Shown here: positions 17,742-26,749 of the stretch, piece after piece | Layout of the letters: each line of letters begins with the position of its first letter | How positions within the stretch are numbered: the first letter of the stretch is position 1 | DNA from: Acidobacteriaceae bacterium | GTDB taxonomy: Bacteria > Acidobacteriota > Terriglobia > Terriglobales > Acidobacteriaceae | Assembly (NCBI GenBank): GCA_027452245.1 | Contig: DAIDGW010000265.1 | Location: 1 to 57,334, forward strand | Reading direction: 5' to 3' | Length of the DNA stretch: 57,334 nt | The notes under the pieces: generated by a model | What the model was told of the DNA's origin: nothing | Database searches by the model: none | The model's input: the letters and a program-made list of their open reading frames with translations, nothing else | Program-made: the position numbers and the translations under genes

Positions 17742-18662
17742 ATGGCCGGAATCTCCCAGCTAATCCAGATTGAGATTGCTCCTCCTGCACGCGTGCCCAA
17801 GCCCAATTGGTTGCGGGCGAAAGCTCCTGTAGGCGATAACTTCCACAATTTAAAGAAGCTCGCGCGTGGGTTGGCTCTGCACACGGTATGCGAATCGGCT
17901 CAATGTCCTAATATTGGCGAGTGCTGGAACCATCGCACTGCGACATTCATGCTTCTGGGTGAGATTTGCACCCGTCGTTGCGGATTTTGTGCTGTCCCGA
18001 AGGGCCGGCCTCAAGCCATCGATTGGGATGAACCGCGCCGAGTGGCTGAAGCGGTTGCCACGCTAGGGTTGAAGCATGCCGTGGTCACGAGCGTGAACCG
18101 CGATGATGACAATCTGGGGGGGGCGAAAATCTTTGCCGAGACCATTCGGCAGATCCGCGAACTTACTCCCGACTGCCGTATTGAGGTTCTCATTCCAGAC
18201 TTCCAAGGGCTGGACGACCCTCTGAAAGTCGTTCTCGACGCGAAGCCAGACGTACTGAACCACAATACCGAGACCGTTCCCCGGCTGTATCGTGCAGTGC
18301 GATCCGGGGCACGCTATGAACGCACTCTGAATCTTCTGGTGAATGCGAAGAAATTCTCTCCAGGAATGGTCACCAAGAGCGGAGTAATGGTCGGCATCGG
18401 GGAGAGCATGGAAGAACTCGTCGAAGTGTTTCGCGATCTGGGCAGCCGCGGAGTGGATATCCTAACTGTCGGGCAATACTTGCGGCCATCCAAGGATCAT
18501 CTGCCGATTGCCCGTTTCTATACTCCTGAAGAGTTCGCCTATCTACGCAATGAAGCCCTCCGCTTCGGATTCCGCCATGTCGAATCCGGTCCCATGGTTC
18601 GTTCCAGCTACCACGCTCACGAGCAGGCGGAAGCGACCGCAACTCCACGGGCGATCTCGTAA
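17742..18662 (+). CDS. lipA: Lipoyl synthase
   Basis: LipA inserts two sulfur atoms into octanoyl groups on lipoyl domains, using radical SAM chemistry. It has both clusters: the auxiliary CESAQCPNIGEC (C-x4-C-x5-C) and the radical SAM CTRRCGFC (C-x3-C-x2-C). It also has the C-terminal RSSY motif (MVRSSYHA), whose Ser ligates the auxiliary cluster, and GQYLRPSKDHLPI. Length (306 residues) is normal. The ATG at 17742 is used; the GTG one codon earlier is possible. It follows recG by 49 bases. No lipB is visible in the window. Confidence 0.96.
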   Translation: MAGISQLIQIEIAPPARVPKPNWLRAKAPVGDNFHNLKKLARGLALHTVCESAQCPNIGECWNHRTATFMLLGEICTRRCGFCAVPKGRPQAIDWDEPRRVAEAVATLGLKHAVVTSVNRDDDNLGGAKIFAETIRQIRELTPDCRIEVLIPDFQGLDDPLKVVLDAKPDVLNHNTETVPRLYRAVRSGARYERTLNLLVNAKKFSPGMVTKSGVMVGIGESMEELVEVFRDLGSRGVDILTVGQYLRPSKDHLPIARFYTPEEFAYLRNEALRFGFRHVESGPMVRSSYHAHEQAEATATPRAIS

Positions 18663-18757
18663 GAACGGGTCATGACTTCCATTTCGACAGCTAAAGGTCT
18701 TTCTGGTCAGGGTATGCGGAGTTTGGTCACAAATTTATTGGGGAGGCCGAGCAGCTC

Positions 18758-19558
18758 TTGATCACTTCGCTGCTGGTGATTCTGGGGTTTTTCGCCGGAT
18801 TGCTGGGCGCCCTCACAGGCATTGGCGGTGGAGTTCTTCTCACACCTGTTCTCGCTCTCTACTTTGGTGTTCCGATTCGTCAGGCCATCGGCACCAGCCT
18901 GGTTGCTGTGATCACAACCTCCACCGCCAGTTCTTCCGTTCACTTGCAACGTCACACCACAGACATACGCCTGGGCATGACGCTGGAGTTGGCGACTGCG
19001 ATCGGTGCTGCAACGACGGCGTATCTGGTCGCTTATTTCAATCGTGGCGTTCTGGAGGGCTTGTTCGCCGGTTTTCTCCTGTATAGTGCGATCACAATCC
19101 TTCGCCGCGGCGGAAAAGTAAAGCCGGAGGATCAATTATCGTCTTACAAGGGCGGGAATGTCACTTTGCCCCAGTACAAACCGCAGCGGTACGCGCTGGG
19201 ATTGGGGGCTTCGCTCCTGGCGGGAGGCTTATCCGGCCTGCTCGGCATCGGGGGCGGACCCATCAAAGTTCCGGTCATGTTCATTTTCATGAATGTGCCG
19301 CTCATGGTGGCGACTGCAACCTCCAACTTCATGATCGGCGTGACTGCGGCGGCCAGCGCGATTGTCTACTACCGGCGAGGAGACATTCTGGTAGGTCTTG
19401 CCGCGCCACTGGCTGTTGGCGTCTTCCTGGGCTCGTTGTTGGGTGCGCGCATGGCTCCTCGCATCCACTCCCGTTACGTGGTTTATCTTCTGATCGCCGT
19501 CATGACCTACCTCGCCATTCACTTGCTGGTTCATCTCGCACTGGGAGGTGGAGCATGA
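18758..19558 (+). CDS. TauE/SafE-family sulfite/anion exporter
   Basis: This integral membrane protein (266 residues, about 8 hydrophobic segments) has the two family half-signatures GALTGIGGGVLLTPVLALYFGV near the N-terminus and SGLLGIGGGPIKVPVMFIF at mid-protein. The TauE/SafE family moves sulfite, sulfoacetate or other small anions; the substrate cannot be told from sequence. It starts at a TTG with GGGGAGG about 13 bases upstream, so the start is moderately certain. The stop overlaps the start of the DUF1634 gene by 4 bases (ATGA), a pairing seen repeatedly for these two families. Confidence 0.9.
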   Translation: MITSLLVILGFFAGLLGALTGIGGGVLLTPVLALYFGVPIRQAIGTSLVAVITTSTASSSVHLQRHTTDIRLGMTLELATAIGAATTAYLVAYFNRGVLEGLFAGFLLYSAITILRRGGKVKPEDQLSSYKGGNVTLPQYKPQRYALGLGASLLAGGLSGLLGIGGGPIKVPVMFIFMNVPLMVATATSNFMIGVTAAASAIVYYRRGDILVGLAAPLAVGVFLGSLLGARMAPRIHSRYVVYLLIAVMTYLAIHLLVHLALGGGA

Positions 19559-19854
19559 GCGAGGTTCGTGAACCCGCATTCGATCGCACCGTAGCTGTGG
19601 TCCTGCGAATCGGTGCATTTGGCTGCTTTTTCCTGATGCTAGCCGGTTTGCTTTACGGGATGATTCAGCCGGGGAAGGTGCCTCTAACAATAGAGCGTGT
19701 GGGAGTGCTATTGATGCTCGCCACTCCGGGCGTTCGTGTCATCGTTGCGTGCTTTTTATTTTTCAAGGAAAGAGATTACCGTTATGGCTGGATCTCTGCC
19801 GGTGTGCTGCTGATCCTTCTGCTGGATGCCCTCTTTGGAATCGGGGAACATTAG
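19555..19854 (+). CDS. DUF1634 family small membrane protein
   Basis: The 99-residue protein has three hydrophobic segments (about 18-38, 48-68 and 77-95) with RIGAFGCFFLMLAGLLYGM and TPGVRVIVACFLFFKERDY, matching the DUF1634 pattern as I remember it. Its ATG overlaps the exporter stop by 4 bases, so translation is coupled and it likely forms part of the transport complex. It is convergent with the MlaD-like gene, 42 bases away. Confidence 0.85.
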   Translation: MSEVREPAFDRTVAVVLRIGAFGCFFLMLAGLLYGMIQPGKVPLTIERVGVLLMLATPGVRVIVACFLFFKERDYRYGWISAGVLLILLLDALFGIGEH

Positions 19855-19896
19855 CGGGCTATTCCACGCCATTCAATTCGAGAACGACCGACCCTC

Positions 19897-20976
19897 TCAG
19901 AAGATGTGCATTTTGATGCTCAGGTACTTCTTTGGGTTCTGCCGGATCGCCTTCAGGAGACTGCGGGTTTCAACCAACATATCGTTGGCATTGTTATACA
20001 AGGTTTCGTCCTTTATCAGCCTTCCAGCCGTTCCTTGACCAGCTTCGAGTTCGCTCGTTATTTGCGAGAGGTTGGTAATTGTCAGGTCCAACTTGCGGGC
20101 CAAATCCTGATCTTTGCTCAACTTACCTAGCGTGCCCTTGCCCGCATTGATGTCTTCACTCAACTTCTTGAGATTTGCGATAGTCTCGTTTGCGTTGTTA
20201 TAGAGTCGCGGGTCCTTCAGAAACTTGCCAGCCGTTCCCTTACCCTGCTGTAAGTCATCCATCACCCCATTCATTTTGTCGAGAGTGGTGAGGAATTTAT
20301 CGTAAGCGTCGTTCCGATTGATAAGAGCGCCAAGGCTCCCTTGTCCCTTAGCGACTTGGTCGACGATTCCTTTGAACTCAGTTACAGTCTCTGCAAACCG
20401 GTCATACAGGTTCGGATCATAAATCAGCTTCCCGATCGATCCCTTACCACTTTCCACGAAAGCAACGATTCGATCCAGGCGTTTCAAAAGCGCGTCCATG
20501 TTCTCGATTGTGCTCTGGCTGGAACGAACTACATCGTTAAAATCAGGATGGACGTGAGTCGGCAAAATGCCGCCCTCCTGCACGCGCGGGCCGACCGCTT
20601 GAGAACTATCGATGTCGATATAGGTTTCGCCCAGTACTCCAGCTGTTTCCAGGGACGAATACGAATCTGTACGCAGATCGAAGTCGAATTTCGGGCTCAC
20701 CCGCATGGTCACTTCGACCGGAGTGAGCTGCCTTTCTTTCTCCCGGACGATCTGGATCTTCGTGACATTCCCGATATCGACGCCGTTCAACCGCACGGGA
20801 GCGCCCACACGCAATCCGCTGGCGTTGTCGAAGTAAGATCTCAGGGTGATGCGGCGGGAGAAAATATTAGTCGTGCCGCTCATGAGGAACAGCAGAAGCA
20901 TCAGCGTTACGCTGGCCACAATTACTGTGATTCCAACCCTTAGCTGAGACCATTTGAGCTGCTTCTGGCTAGGCAA
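19897..20976 (-). CDS. MlaD/MCE-family lipid transport protein with repeat tail
   Basis: The protein (359 residues) has one N-terminal transmembrane helix (about 14-32). An MCE domain follows at about 38-118 (FDNASGLRVGAPVRLNGVDIG, and GVLGETYIDID). MCE proteins form hexameric rings or tubes that carry lipids across the periplasm with an ABC transporter. The C-terminal 190 residues are helical and contain about five repeats of 30-40 residues of the form GKGTxGKLxxDxxLYxNxxxT. No MlaE permease or MlaF ATPase gene is adjacent, so its partners must be elsewhere. Sequence and length are intact. Confidence 0.88.
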   Translation of the reverse strand: MPSQKQLKWSQLRVGITVIVASVTLMLLLFLMSGTTNIFSRRITLRSYFDNASGLRVGAPVRLNGVDIGNVTKIQIVREKERQLTPVEVTMRVSPKFDFDLRTDSYSSLETAGVLGETYIDIDSSQAVGPRVQEGGILPTHVHPDFNDVVRSSQSTIENMDALLKRLDRIVAFVESGKGSIGKLIYDPNLYDRFAETVTEFKGIVDQVAKGQGSLGALINRNDAYDKFLTTLDKMNGVMDDLQQGKGTAGKFLKDPRLYNNANETIANLKKLSEDINAGKGTLGKLSKDQDLARKLDLTITNLSQITSELEAGQGTAGRLIKDETLYNNANDMLVETRSLLKAIRQNPKKYLSIKMHIF

Positions 20977-21072
20977 ACTTCATCCTCGTAAGTCAACTTT
21001 CGCAGCAAGTCGCAGACACAACTCCCTTGCGCGACCGGCCTCACGCTGATCATAACAAACTCGCACCTCTCC

Positions 21073-23466
21073 CTAACTTCTCTTGAAAGCTAGAACAGGA
21101 GTAAGCAACAGTGCCATCAGATACGCAGTTGCACCGCATGCGAGCGTTACCGAGAGCCCAAATTGAATGGCAATTACCATCGCCAGCACCGAACCTAAAA
21201 CACTGGCCCCCGCGTTCATCGCCCACGCCCACTCCACAGCATTGTCTCGATGAGCAGTTACCACCGAACCGTCGGCCCTTGAAGAAACGAGCAACCGTAA
21301 ACCCGTAGGAAAGGGCATGCCCATCACAAATCCAAGCGGAATCAGCAGCAACCCACTGATTATGAGCCTCAAATCGAAGGGCAGCCCAACCATCATCGCC
21401 AACCGGTTCGGCAGCAGGAAGACATAAGCGAACAGGGTCCCGATAACTACTACCAGCGGCAACCAAGCCTTGTCCGCTCGATCAAGCCAAACTCGCGAAA
21501 GCAAGCTTCCTACTCCACTGGAAAGCATCAAGAGAAAAATCACTACCGTCAGGGCATACGTGGGATGTCCCAGAAAGAGCACGAATCGCTGAATGAAGGC
21601 GATCTCGACGAGGATGTAGCCCAGACCAACAGCGATGAAATACAGCAGCGGCCACGCAGAGTGCCGCGAACCTTCGCTCGCCACCACCATGGGCAGTACG
21701 AGGAAGAGCACCACGGCTGCGGCCGAGATGGCCAGCACCAGCAACAGTACCAGCACGCCCAAATTCACTTTCCAATCAATCCCTTTGTGCAGTCCTCTCT
21801 GGCTCAAAATCTGCTCTGGGTTCAGAGTGAAAAAGAAAAATGGAGCGTCGTCGTTCACCGGCGCAACGTTATACGCATAATGCCGCGCAAACCCATAGGG
21901 ATCGTTGCTCTTGATTAACGAGGAAAAAGCATTGTTGCCCGGATCGGAAGGCATATAGAGAGCTTTGAGTTCGTCATATCGTTGCAAATGGTCGCGTACG
22001 GCGGCCTCTTCGGCAGTCGTGAACGGACTCTTTTTCACCAGTACGACGACCGGAATTCCATCGGCATCCAAAGCTCCCTGAGAGGCAACAATGAAGTTCG
22101 CGGATGGGGTTGCCACACCCAACTGATGCAAGGCATCCATGGCCACTGCCACGACTCGCAGCGCCTCGCGAGGATGCTGAAACTCCCACCGGGTGATCGC
22201 GATCATTCCGTCCGGCTTCAAGTGCTGAAAATATTCGCGGAACGCATTTACCGTATACAGATTGTTTTCACTCAGCGCAAAAGCTCCCGCAGCCGTCGAG
22301 GCCCAAGTATCGACCAGGGTCATCTGCACTACGTCGAACATCTGGGGCGTCGAGCGGATGAACGATCTTCCGTCGTTCACATGCATGTGAACTTCCGGTC
22401 GTTGGTAGAGGTGGAGGGAATAATCCGCATAGCGTCCCCGCATGATCGTGGTGGCAATTATGGGGTTAATCTCAATTCCTGTAATACTCGGGCTGCCATT
22501 CACCACCGCTCGCAGCACATCTACTCCGCCCCCCGGCCCGATGATCGCGAAATCCCCATGTGGCCGCAGCACATTAGCAAGCGCTGGAGGAGCCGACATC
22601 AAATTGTGCTCCCATTCCGATCCCCGCCACTTCGACACGTCGGCATTCATGATGTAGGTCGAAGCATCCGCGTCAATCACGATCGCTTTCGCGGAGCCGA
22701 TTTTGTCCACTTCCACGCGCGACAGCGCATTCCATCGCTGGAATTCCACCATGGAGGGATCCCTAAACTGTCCCTTGGCATAGACCACGTCGATCACACG
22801 TCCGGAATGATTTGCCACGATCAAAGCCACAACCACGGTCGCGACGGCCGTCGCTATTTTGCGCAATCGCCGATCATCGGCCCAGAGCATACCGGAGATG
22901 GCTAATGTGATTCCCGAGACCAGGATCGTGTTGGGACCGCCAAGCCAGTTCAGCAGCGGAACCAACCCGAGGCACGCCAGAGCACCACCGCAAAGGTCCG
23001 CTGCGTACAAACGTGGGATTCTTCGCATCTCGCGCGCAAAAATGACTGAGAACAGCAGACCCGTCAGAAAGAATGGCACGGCCGATGCTAGATACAGAAC
23101 GGTTAATCGCCCAAAATTCTTAACTGAGACCTGCAGCGATACCGGAATGTGCAACACAATCTCAAGCACAATTACCACTACCGCCGCATTCGCTGTGCAT
23201 AAAGTTGCCGCCAGCTTGCGCGTTTCGATTTGCGCGAGCTTCGACCGAAGCAGATACGCAAATACCCCTCCTGCTCCCAATCCCAATAGTGCAATTGAGA
23301 TCGCCAGAAAGGCGAAGTGGTAGAAGAGGATAACTGAAAACAACCGTGTCAGGGAGAGTTCCAGCAGAAGCGCCGAAAAGCTGACCAACGCCAACCCGAT
23401 CACCACCGTACGATCTTTTAATTCGGGGAGGGTAGATACTGGAGAGCTAGGAGCGGCAACCGACAT
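21073..23466 (-). CDS. Polytopic membrane protein with embedded spermidine-synthase-like domain
   Basis: The 797-residue protein has about eight hydrophobic helices in its first 215 residues. A Rossmann methyltransferase/spermidine-synthase-like domain follows at about 225-540, with IGPGGGVDVLRAVVNGSPSITGIEINPII, VHMHVNDGRSF and FDVVQMTLVDTW. A second block of helices runs to the end. Such MFS-like plus spermidine-synthase fusions are frequent in Acidobacteria, but their substrates are unknown; the SAM-like site suggests aminopropyl or methyl transfer at the membrane. It is on the same strand as acpS and the MlaD-like gene but separated from both. Confidence 0.8.
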   Translation of the reverse strand: MSVAAPSSPVSTLPELKDRTVVIGLALVSFSALLLELSLTRLFSVILFYHFAFLAISIALLGLGAGGVFAYLLRSKLAQIETRKLAATLCTANAAVVVIVLEIVLHIPVSLQVSVKNFGRLTVLYLASAVPFFLTGLLFSVIFAREMRRIPRLYAADLCGGALACLGLVPLLNWLGGPNTILVSGITLAISGMLWADDRRLRKIATAVATVVVALIVANHSGRVIDVVYAKGQFRDPSMVEFQRWNALSRVEVDKIGSAKAIVIDADASTYIMNADVSKWRGSEWEHNLMSAPPALANVLRPHGDFAIIGPGGGVDVLRAVVNGSPSITGIEINPIIATTIMRGRYADYSLHLYQRPEVHMHVNDGRSFIRSTPQMFDVVQMTLVDTWASTAAGAFALSENNLYTVNAFREYFQHLKPDGMIAITRWEFQHPREALRVVAVAMDALHQLGVATPSANFIVASQGALDADGIPVVVLVKKSPFTTAEEAAVRDHLQRYDELKALYMPSDPGNNAFSSLIKSNDPYGFARHYAYNVAPVNDDAPFFFFTLNPEQILSQRGLHKGIDWKVNLGVLVLLLVLAISAAAVVLFLVLPMVVASEGSRHSAWPLLYFIAVGLGYILVEIAFIQRFVLFLGHPTYALTVVIFLLMLSSGVGSLLSRVWLDRADKAWLPLVVVIGTLFAYVFLLPNRLAMMVGLPFDLRLIISGLLLIPLGFVMGMPFPTGLRLLVSSRADGSVVTAHRDNAVEWAWAMNAGASVLGSVLAMVIAIQFGLSVTLACGATAYLMALLLTPVLAFKRS

Positions 23467-23509
23467 AAGGAATTAGACGCGACAGTCTAGCAGAACGGAT
23501 CGTTTTCTA

Positions 23510-23887
23510 TCAGGTCTCCAAGATTACTTGGGCGATCGCCTGTTCGGCCGTATGAGAGAGCGACAATGCTATGTTCTTCACCTGCAGCTTGCTCGCGAAC
23601 TCGGCGGCGCGCCCATGAAACCTTATGGTCGGACGGCCTCCGGGCATGCGTACTACCTCGCAATCCCGCCACCGCACTCCGTGATTCCAACCTGTTCCCA
23701 ACGCCTTCATGGCCGCTTCCTTCGCCGCAAAGCGCGCTGCGAAGCGCTCCACTCGGTTCGCTTTCGACTGGCAATAGAGAATCTCGCCTTCGGTGAACAC
23801 GCGCTCGACGAAGCGCTGGCGGAAGCGCTCAATGGCCAGCTGAATTCTCGGTACTTCGGCAATATCGATTCCCGTTCCCACAATCAT
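23510..23887 (-). CDS. acpS: Holo-[acyl-carrier-protein] synthase
   Basis: AcpS transfers the phosphopantetheine arm from CoA to the Ser of ACP. The protein (125 residues from the ATG at 23887) has the magnesium-binding GTGIDIAEVPRI motif and the RFAAKEAAMKALGTG motif, both canonical. The frame also has a TTG at 23911 directly after the DUF488 stop; I prefer the ATG, which gives the standard N-terminus. It is downstream of selA and DUF488 on the same strand. Its substrate AcpP is encoded about 6 kb away in this window. Confidence 0.94.
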   Translation of the reverse strand: MIVGTGIDIAEVPRIQLAIERFRQRFVERVFTEGEILYCQSKANRVERFAARFAAKEAAMKALGTGWNHGVRWRDCEVVRMPGGRPTIRFHGRAAEFASKLQVKNIALSLSHTAEQAIAQVILET

Positions 23888-23911
23888 GGCATCAAAAATG
23901 AGGCCTTCCAA

Positions 23912-24460
23912 TTACAACAGGCGGTCACCCCGGTAAATGAGTTGCCCGTCAATCATACGTGCTTCCGGCATCAGGCGATGCGTCTTCGTCGGGCCTGTAC
24001 CGTCAATGTGTAGAACTTCATGCCCATGCGCCACCAGCCAATCCGAAACTAACATCCGGTGGCATTGAACATACACACGTTCGGCGCACATGTATGCCGT
24101 AGGCCCCGCTTCCGCTAATGCAATCAAGTTCATCATCGCGTCTTGAAATTCTGGCGTAAGCATGTAATCCGCATAATTGCGGAAGCTCGCGTTTCGTAAC
24201 GCCACGTGGGGAGAGTTATCGAGTATTCTTTTTCGATATCCACCGAGTTCTTTCATCCATACATAACGAATTCCCACCCCTCCCATGCTCTTCTCCAGCG
24301 TCTCACGATTGAACTGCGGCAGGCGCCGCGACATCGGGAATGCGCGAATATCCACGAGGGTATGGATTCCATGGGCATGCAAAACCGCAGTTAACTCTTC
24401 CGCGGAACGCGTTGAGTGTCCGATCGTGTAAAGGCGGGCCACAGCGTTGAATACAAACAT
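23912..24460 (-). CDS. DUF488 family protein
   Basis: The 182-residue protein shows the DUF488 hallmarks ARLYTIGHSTRSAEEL, TLVDIRAFPMSRRLPQFN, YVWMKELGGYRKR and a C-terminal CAERVYVQCHRMLVSDWLV with a CxxxxxxxCHR arrangement. The biochemical role of the family is unknown. Its ATG shares one base with the selA stop (TAATG), so its translation is coupled to selA. A second, shorter DUF488 gene of the YeaO type lies 1.8 kb away at 26288. The first residues (MFVFNAV) may not be native; a GTG at codon 7 is an alternative start. Confidence 0.88.
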   Translation of the reverse strand: MFVFNAVARLYTIGHSTRSAEELTAVLHAHGIHTLVDIRAFPMSRRLPQFNRETLEKSMGGVGIRYVWMKELGGYRKRILDNSPHVALRNASFRNYADYMLTPEFQDAMMNLIALAEAGPTAYMCAERVYVQCHRMLVSDWLVAHGHEVLHIDGTGPTKTHRLMPEARMIDGQLIYRGDRLL

Positions 24461-25878
24461 TAGGCGGTGATCTGCCGGATTGCATCGCTCACGATGGCAT
24501 CCTGATTGGGAAACACAGTCCGCAAATCCAGCAGGACGCGGCCGTCTTCCACGCGGGCGATGATGGGCGGCTCCGATTTCCGCAGCCCCGCTGCTAATTC
24601 ATCCGCGCTGAAGCGCTTGTGCGTCAATGCAATCAACCGGGTGCGCAGCACGGATGATGGGGCCGCACCACCTCCGATCACGGAATCCCCATCCACCACT
24701 TCCGATTTCAGGTCCTCCGAGCCAACCTGCTGGGCTAAAGCTTCCGCACGCTTGCCAATCTCATCGTTTGACAGGCGCATCATGTGCAATATCGGGATGG
24801 CGTCATGATCACGCTTCACATATGCCAGCAGAGTCGACTCGAGCGCTGCATAGGTAAGCTTATCCACCCGCAAGGCCCGAAATAGAGAATTGCGGCGCAT
24901 GGTGGCGATCAGCTTCTGATCTCCACTGATGAGCCCGGCTTGCGGTCCGCCGAGCAGCTTATCTCCGCTGTAAGTCACGATCGCGACCCCGGAGCGAAGA
25001 CTATCGAGTACATTCGGCTCACCGCTGATTCCTACCGACCGCAAATTAATCAATGCACCGCTTCCCAGGTCTTCCATTAACAGGATGCCACGCCTTTTCG
25101 CCAATGCAGCAAGTTCGCTCACCGGAGGCTGCTCGGTGAATCCTGTGATCTCGAAATTGGATCGATGCACGCGCAGCAGCAGCCGGGTTCGTTCATTGAT
25201 TGCGTCCTCATAATCGGCGATCCGCGTACGATTGGTTGTGCCAACTTCGCGAAGTAGCGCCCCCGATTTTGCCATTACGTCAGGAATCCGGAATGACCCG
25301 CCGATTTCCACCAATTCGCCCCGCGAGACGATGACCTCTCCGCCTTCAGCCAACGAATTCAGCGCCAGCAACACGGCGGCCGCATTGTTATTCACGACGA
25401 TTGTGGAGATCTCCCGGTCTCTGCGGATCTCTTCCGAAATTAACTGCCTGAACAAGCGGTCGACATGTGCATCGCGCTTCCCGCGCTCCCCCGACTCAAG
25501 GTCGAATTCGAGGTTCGAATAAGTGATTGCCGTTCCGCGAATGTGTTCAATTACAGCCTCCGCCAAGGGAGCACGCCCCAGGTTGGTATGAAGAATGACT
25601 CCGGTTGCGTTAATCACTGGGCGCAGTGAATACTTCATTTGCCGACGAATTTCCTCTTCTACCGGGCCCGCGAGATTTGCGAGCGCCAGACGCAGGCTCT
25701 GCCCCTCGATTGCCCCCGCCGCAATCTCCTCACGCAGACGAGCCAGCACCGCCCGTAGCGCATCGGTGGTGGTTGGAATCCCGTGAACCTCGGAAAGCTC
25801 CAGCAAGCGTGGTGTGCGCAGAGCTTCGTCTACCGATGGCAACCTCCGAAACAGTTCCGATTTTTCCGCGCTTTTCAT
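24460..25878 (-). CDS. selA: L-seryl-tRNA(Sec) selenium transferase
   Basis: SelA is the PLP enzyme that converts seryl-tRNA(Sec) to selenocysteinyl-tRNA(Sec). The 472-residue protein has the N-terminal RRLPSVDEALRTPRL, the NATGVILHTNLGRAPL signature, ARGELVEIGGSFRIPD-type elements and the PLP lysine in SGDKLLGGPQAGLISG. Length and motif order are normal for bacterial SelA. Its stop overlaps the DUF488 start by one base. No selB, selC or selD is visible here. A SelA implies that the organism decodes UGA as selenocysteine somewhere in the genome. Confidence 0.94.
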   Translation of the reverse strand: MKSAEKSELFRRLPSVDEALRTPRLLELSEVHGIPTTTDALRAVLARLREEIAAGAIEGQSLRLALANLAGPVEEEIRRQMKYSLRPVINATGVILHTNLGRAPLAEAVIEHIRGTAITYSNLEFDLESGERGKRDAHVDRLFRQLISEEIRRDREISTIVVNNNAAAVLLALNSLAEGGEVIVSRGELVEIGGSFRIPDVMAKSGALLREVGTTNRTRIADYEDAINERTRLLLRVHRSNFEITGFTEQPPVSELAALAKRRGILLMEDLGSGALINLRSVGISGEPNVLDSLRSGVAIVTYSGDKLLGGPQAGLISGDQKLIATMRRNSLFRALRVDKLTYAALESTLLAYVKRDHDAIPILHMMRLSNDEIGKRAEALAQQVGSEDLKSEVVDGDSVIGGGAAPSSVLRTRLIALTHKRFSADELAAGLRKSEPPIIARVEDGRVLLDLRTVFPNQDAIVSDAIRQITA

Positions 25879-25884
25879 GGAACT

Positions 25885-26262
25885 CTACAGAGTATGCAAA
25901 TAGGCCAGCAGATCTGTCAGTTGCTGCTGATCCAAGGCCTGGCTGAAGCCGGGCATTTCTCCTCGACCCAGCCTGATGATGTCCGTCACGCGTTCATCGT
26001 TGGCCGGCAAACCACTCAGGCGAAGATACTGATGCTTGAACATGGCCTTCAATCCCGGCCCTTTTTTGCCTCTCGTGGAATATGGCTCATGACACCGATC
26101 GCAGTTCGCGTCATAGATCCTTCGGCCCGCAGCCTGCTCAGGTGTAAGCCCGAGTTCCGCATCAGATTTCCGCCGTTCTACGTCGCAAGCTAATGACGTA
26201 AAAAGTGTAATTGCTGCCAGCAGCGTACCGACCCATTCAACCCTGGTTTTCGATCCCCTCAT
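25885..26262 (-). CDS. Cytochrome c-type lipoprotein
   Basis: From the ATG at 26262 the protein (125 residues) has a lipoprotein signal ending in the lipobox-like SLAC (TLLAAITLFTSLAC). A single class I cytochrome c domain follows, with CDRCHE as the heme-binding CxxCH. GEMPGFSQALDQQQLTDLLAYLHTL carries the distal Met ligand and the C-terminal helix. It would sit on the outer face of the inner membrane and carry electrons; the partner is unknown. In-frame starts upstream (up to 26304) would overlap the divergent DUF488 gene at 26288, so 26262 is preferred. It is just upstream of selA on the same strand. Confidence 0.88.
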   Translation of the reverse strand: MRGSKTRVEWVGTLLAAITLFTSLACDVERRKSDAELGLTPEQAAGRRIYDANCDRCHEPYSTRGKKGPGLKAMFKHQYLRLSGLPANDERVTDIIRLGRGEMPGFSQALDQQQLTDLLAYLHTL

Positions 26263-26287
26263 CAGCTTTACAATATAGAACATAGCC

Positions 26288-26716
26288 ATGGCGATCACCG
26301 TCAAGCGCGTCTATGAACCGCCGAACAGCAATGACGGGGTTCGCGTGCTTGTCGACCGTCTCTGGCCTCGCGGACTCAGCAAAGCAAACGTCCACGCTGA
26401 CGAATGGCTGCGCAATCTGGCTCCCTCCACCGAACTGCGCAAGTGGTTCCATGCCAATCCCAGTCGTTGGCAGGGGTTTCGAAACAAATATTTGGCTGAG
26501 CTGTCACGAACAGAAGCTAACGAAGACCTGAACAGACTATACGGACTCGCTCACGGGAGGCGCTCTCTCACGCTTCTGTTCGCTTCCAAAAGCTTGGAGC
26601 GAAATAACGCGCTGATGCTGAAGGAACTGTTGGAAGGGATGCGCAAACCTCCGAACGGGACCGGTCCTTGTGCCGCTCGTTCTACCCAGCGTTCCGCAGC
26701 GGTCCGCCCCCGCTAA
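26288..26716 (+). CDS. DUF488 family protein, YeaO-like
   Basis: The 142-residue protein has the YeaO/DUF488 signature KRVYEPPNSNDGVRVLVDRLWPRGLSKA, then WLRNLAPSTELRKWFHANPSRW and a C-terminal LTLLFASKSLERNNALML. The function is not known for the family. It is divergent from the cytochrome gene with only about 25 bases between starts. The last 20 residues (after MRKPPNGTG) look unconserved. It is about half the size of the typical selA-coupled DUF488 partner and clearly a different subfamily. Confidence 0.88.
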   Translation: MAITVKRVYEPPNSNDGVRVLVDRLWPRGLSKANVHADEWLRNLAPSTELRKWFHANPSRWQGFRNKYLAELSRTEANEDLNRLYGLAHGRRSLTLLFASKSLERNNALMLKELLEGMRKPPNGTGPCAARSTQRSAAVRPR

Positions 26717-26749
26717 TCTCAAGATCATCTCATTTAGAATCGTCCCTCG

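Noticed and set aside
21982-22905. 307-codon plus-strand frame antisense to the spermidine-synthase-like gene
   Set aside because: Its composition (His/Arg/Ser-rich, no hydrophobic core) is that of an antisense shadow. The minus-strand gene has real motifs.
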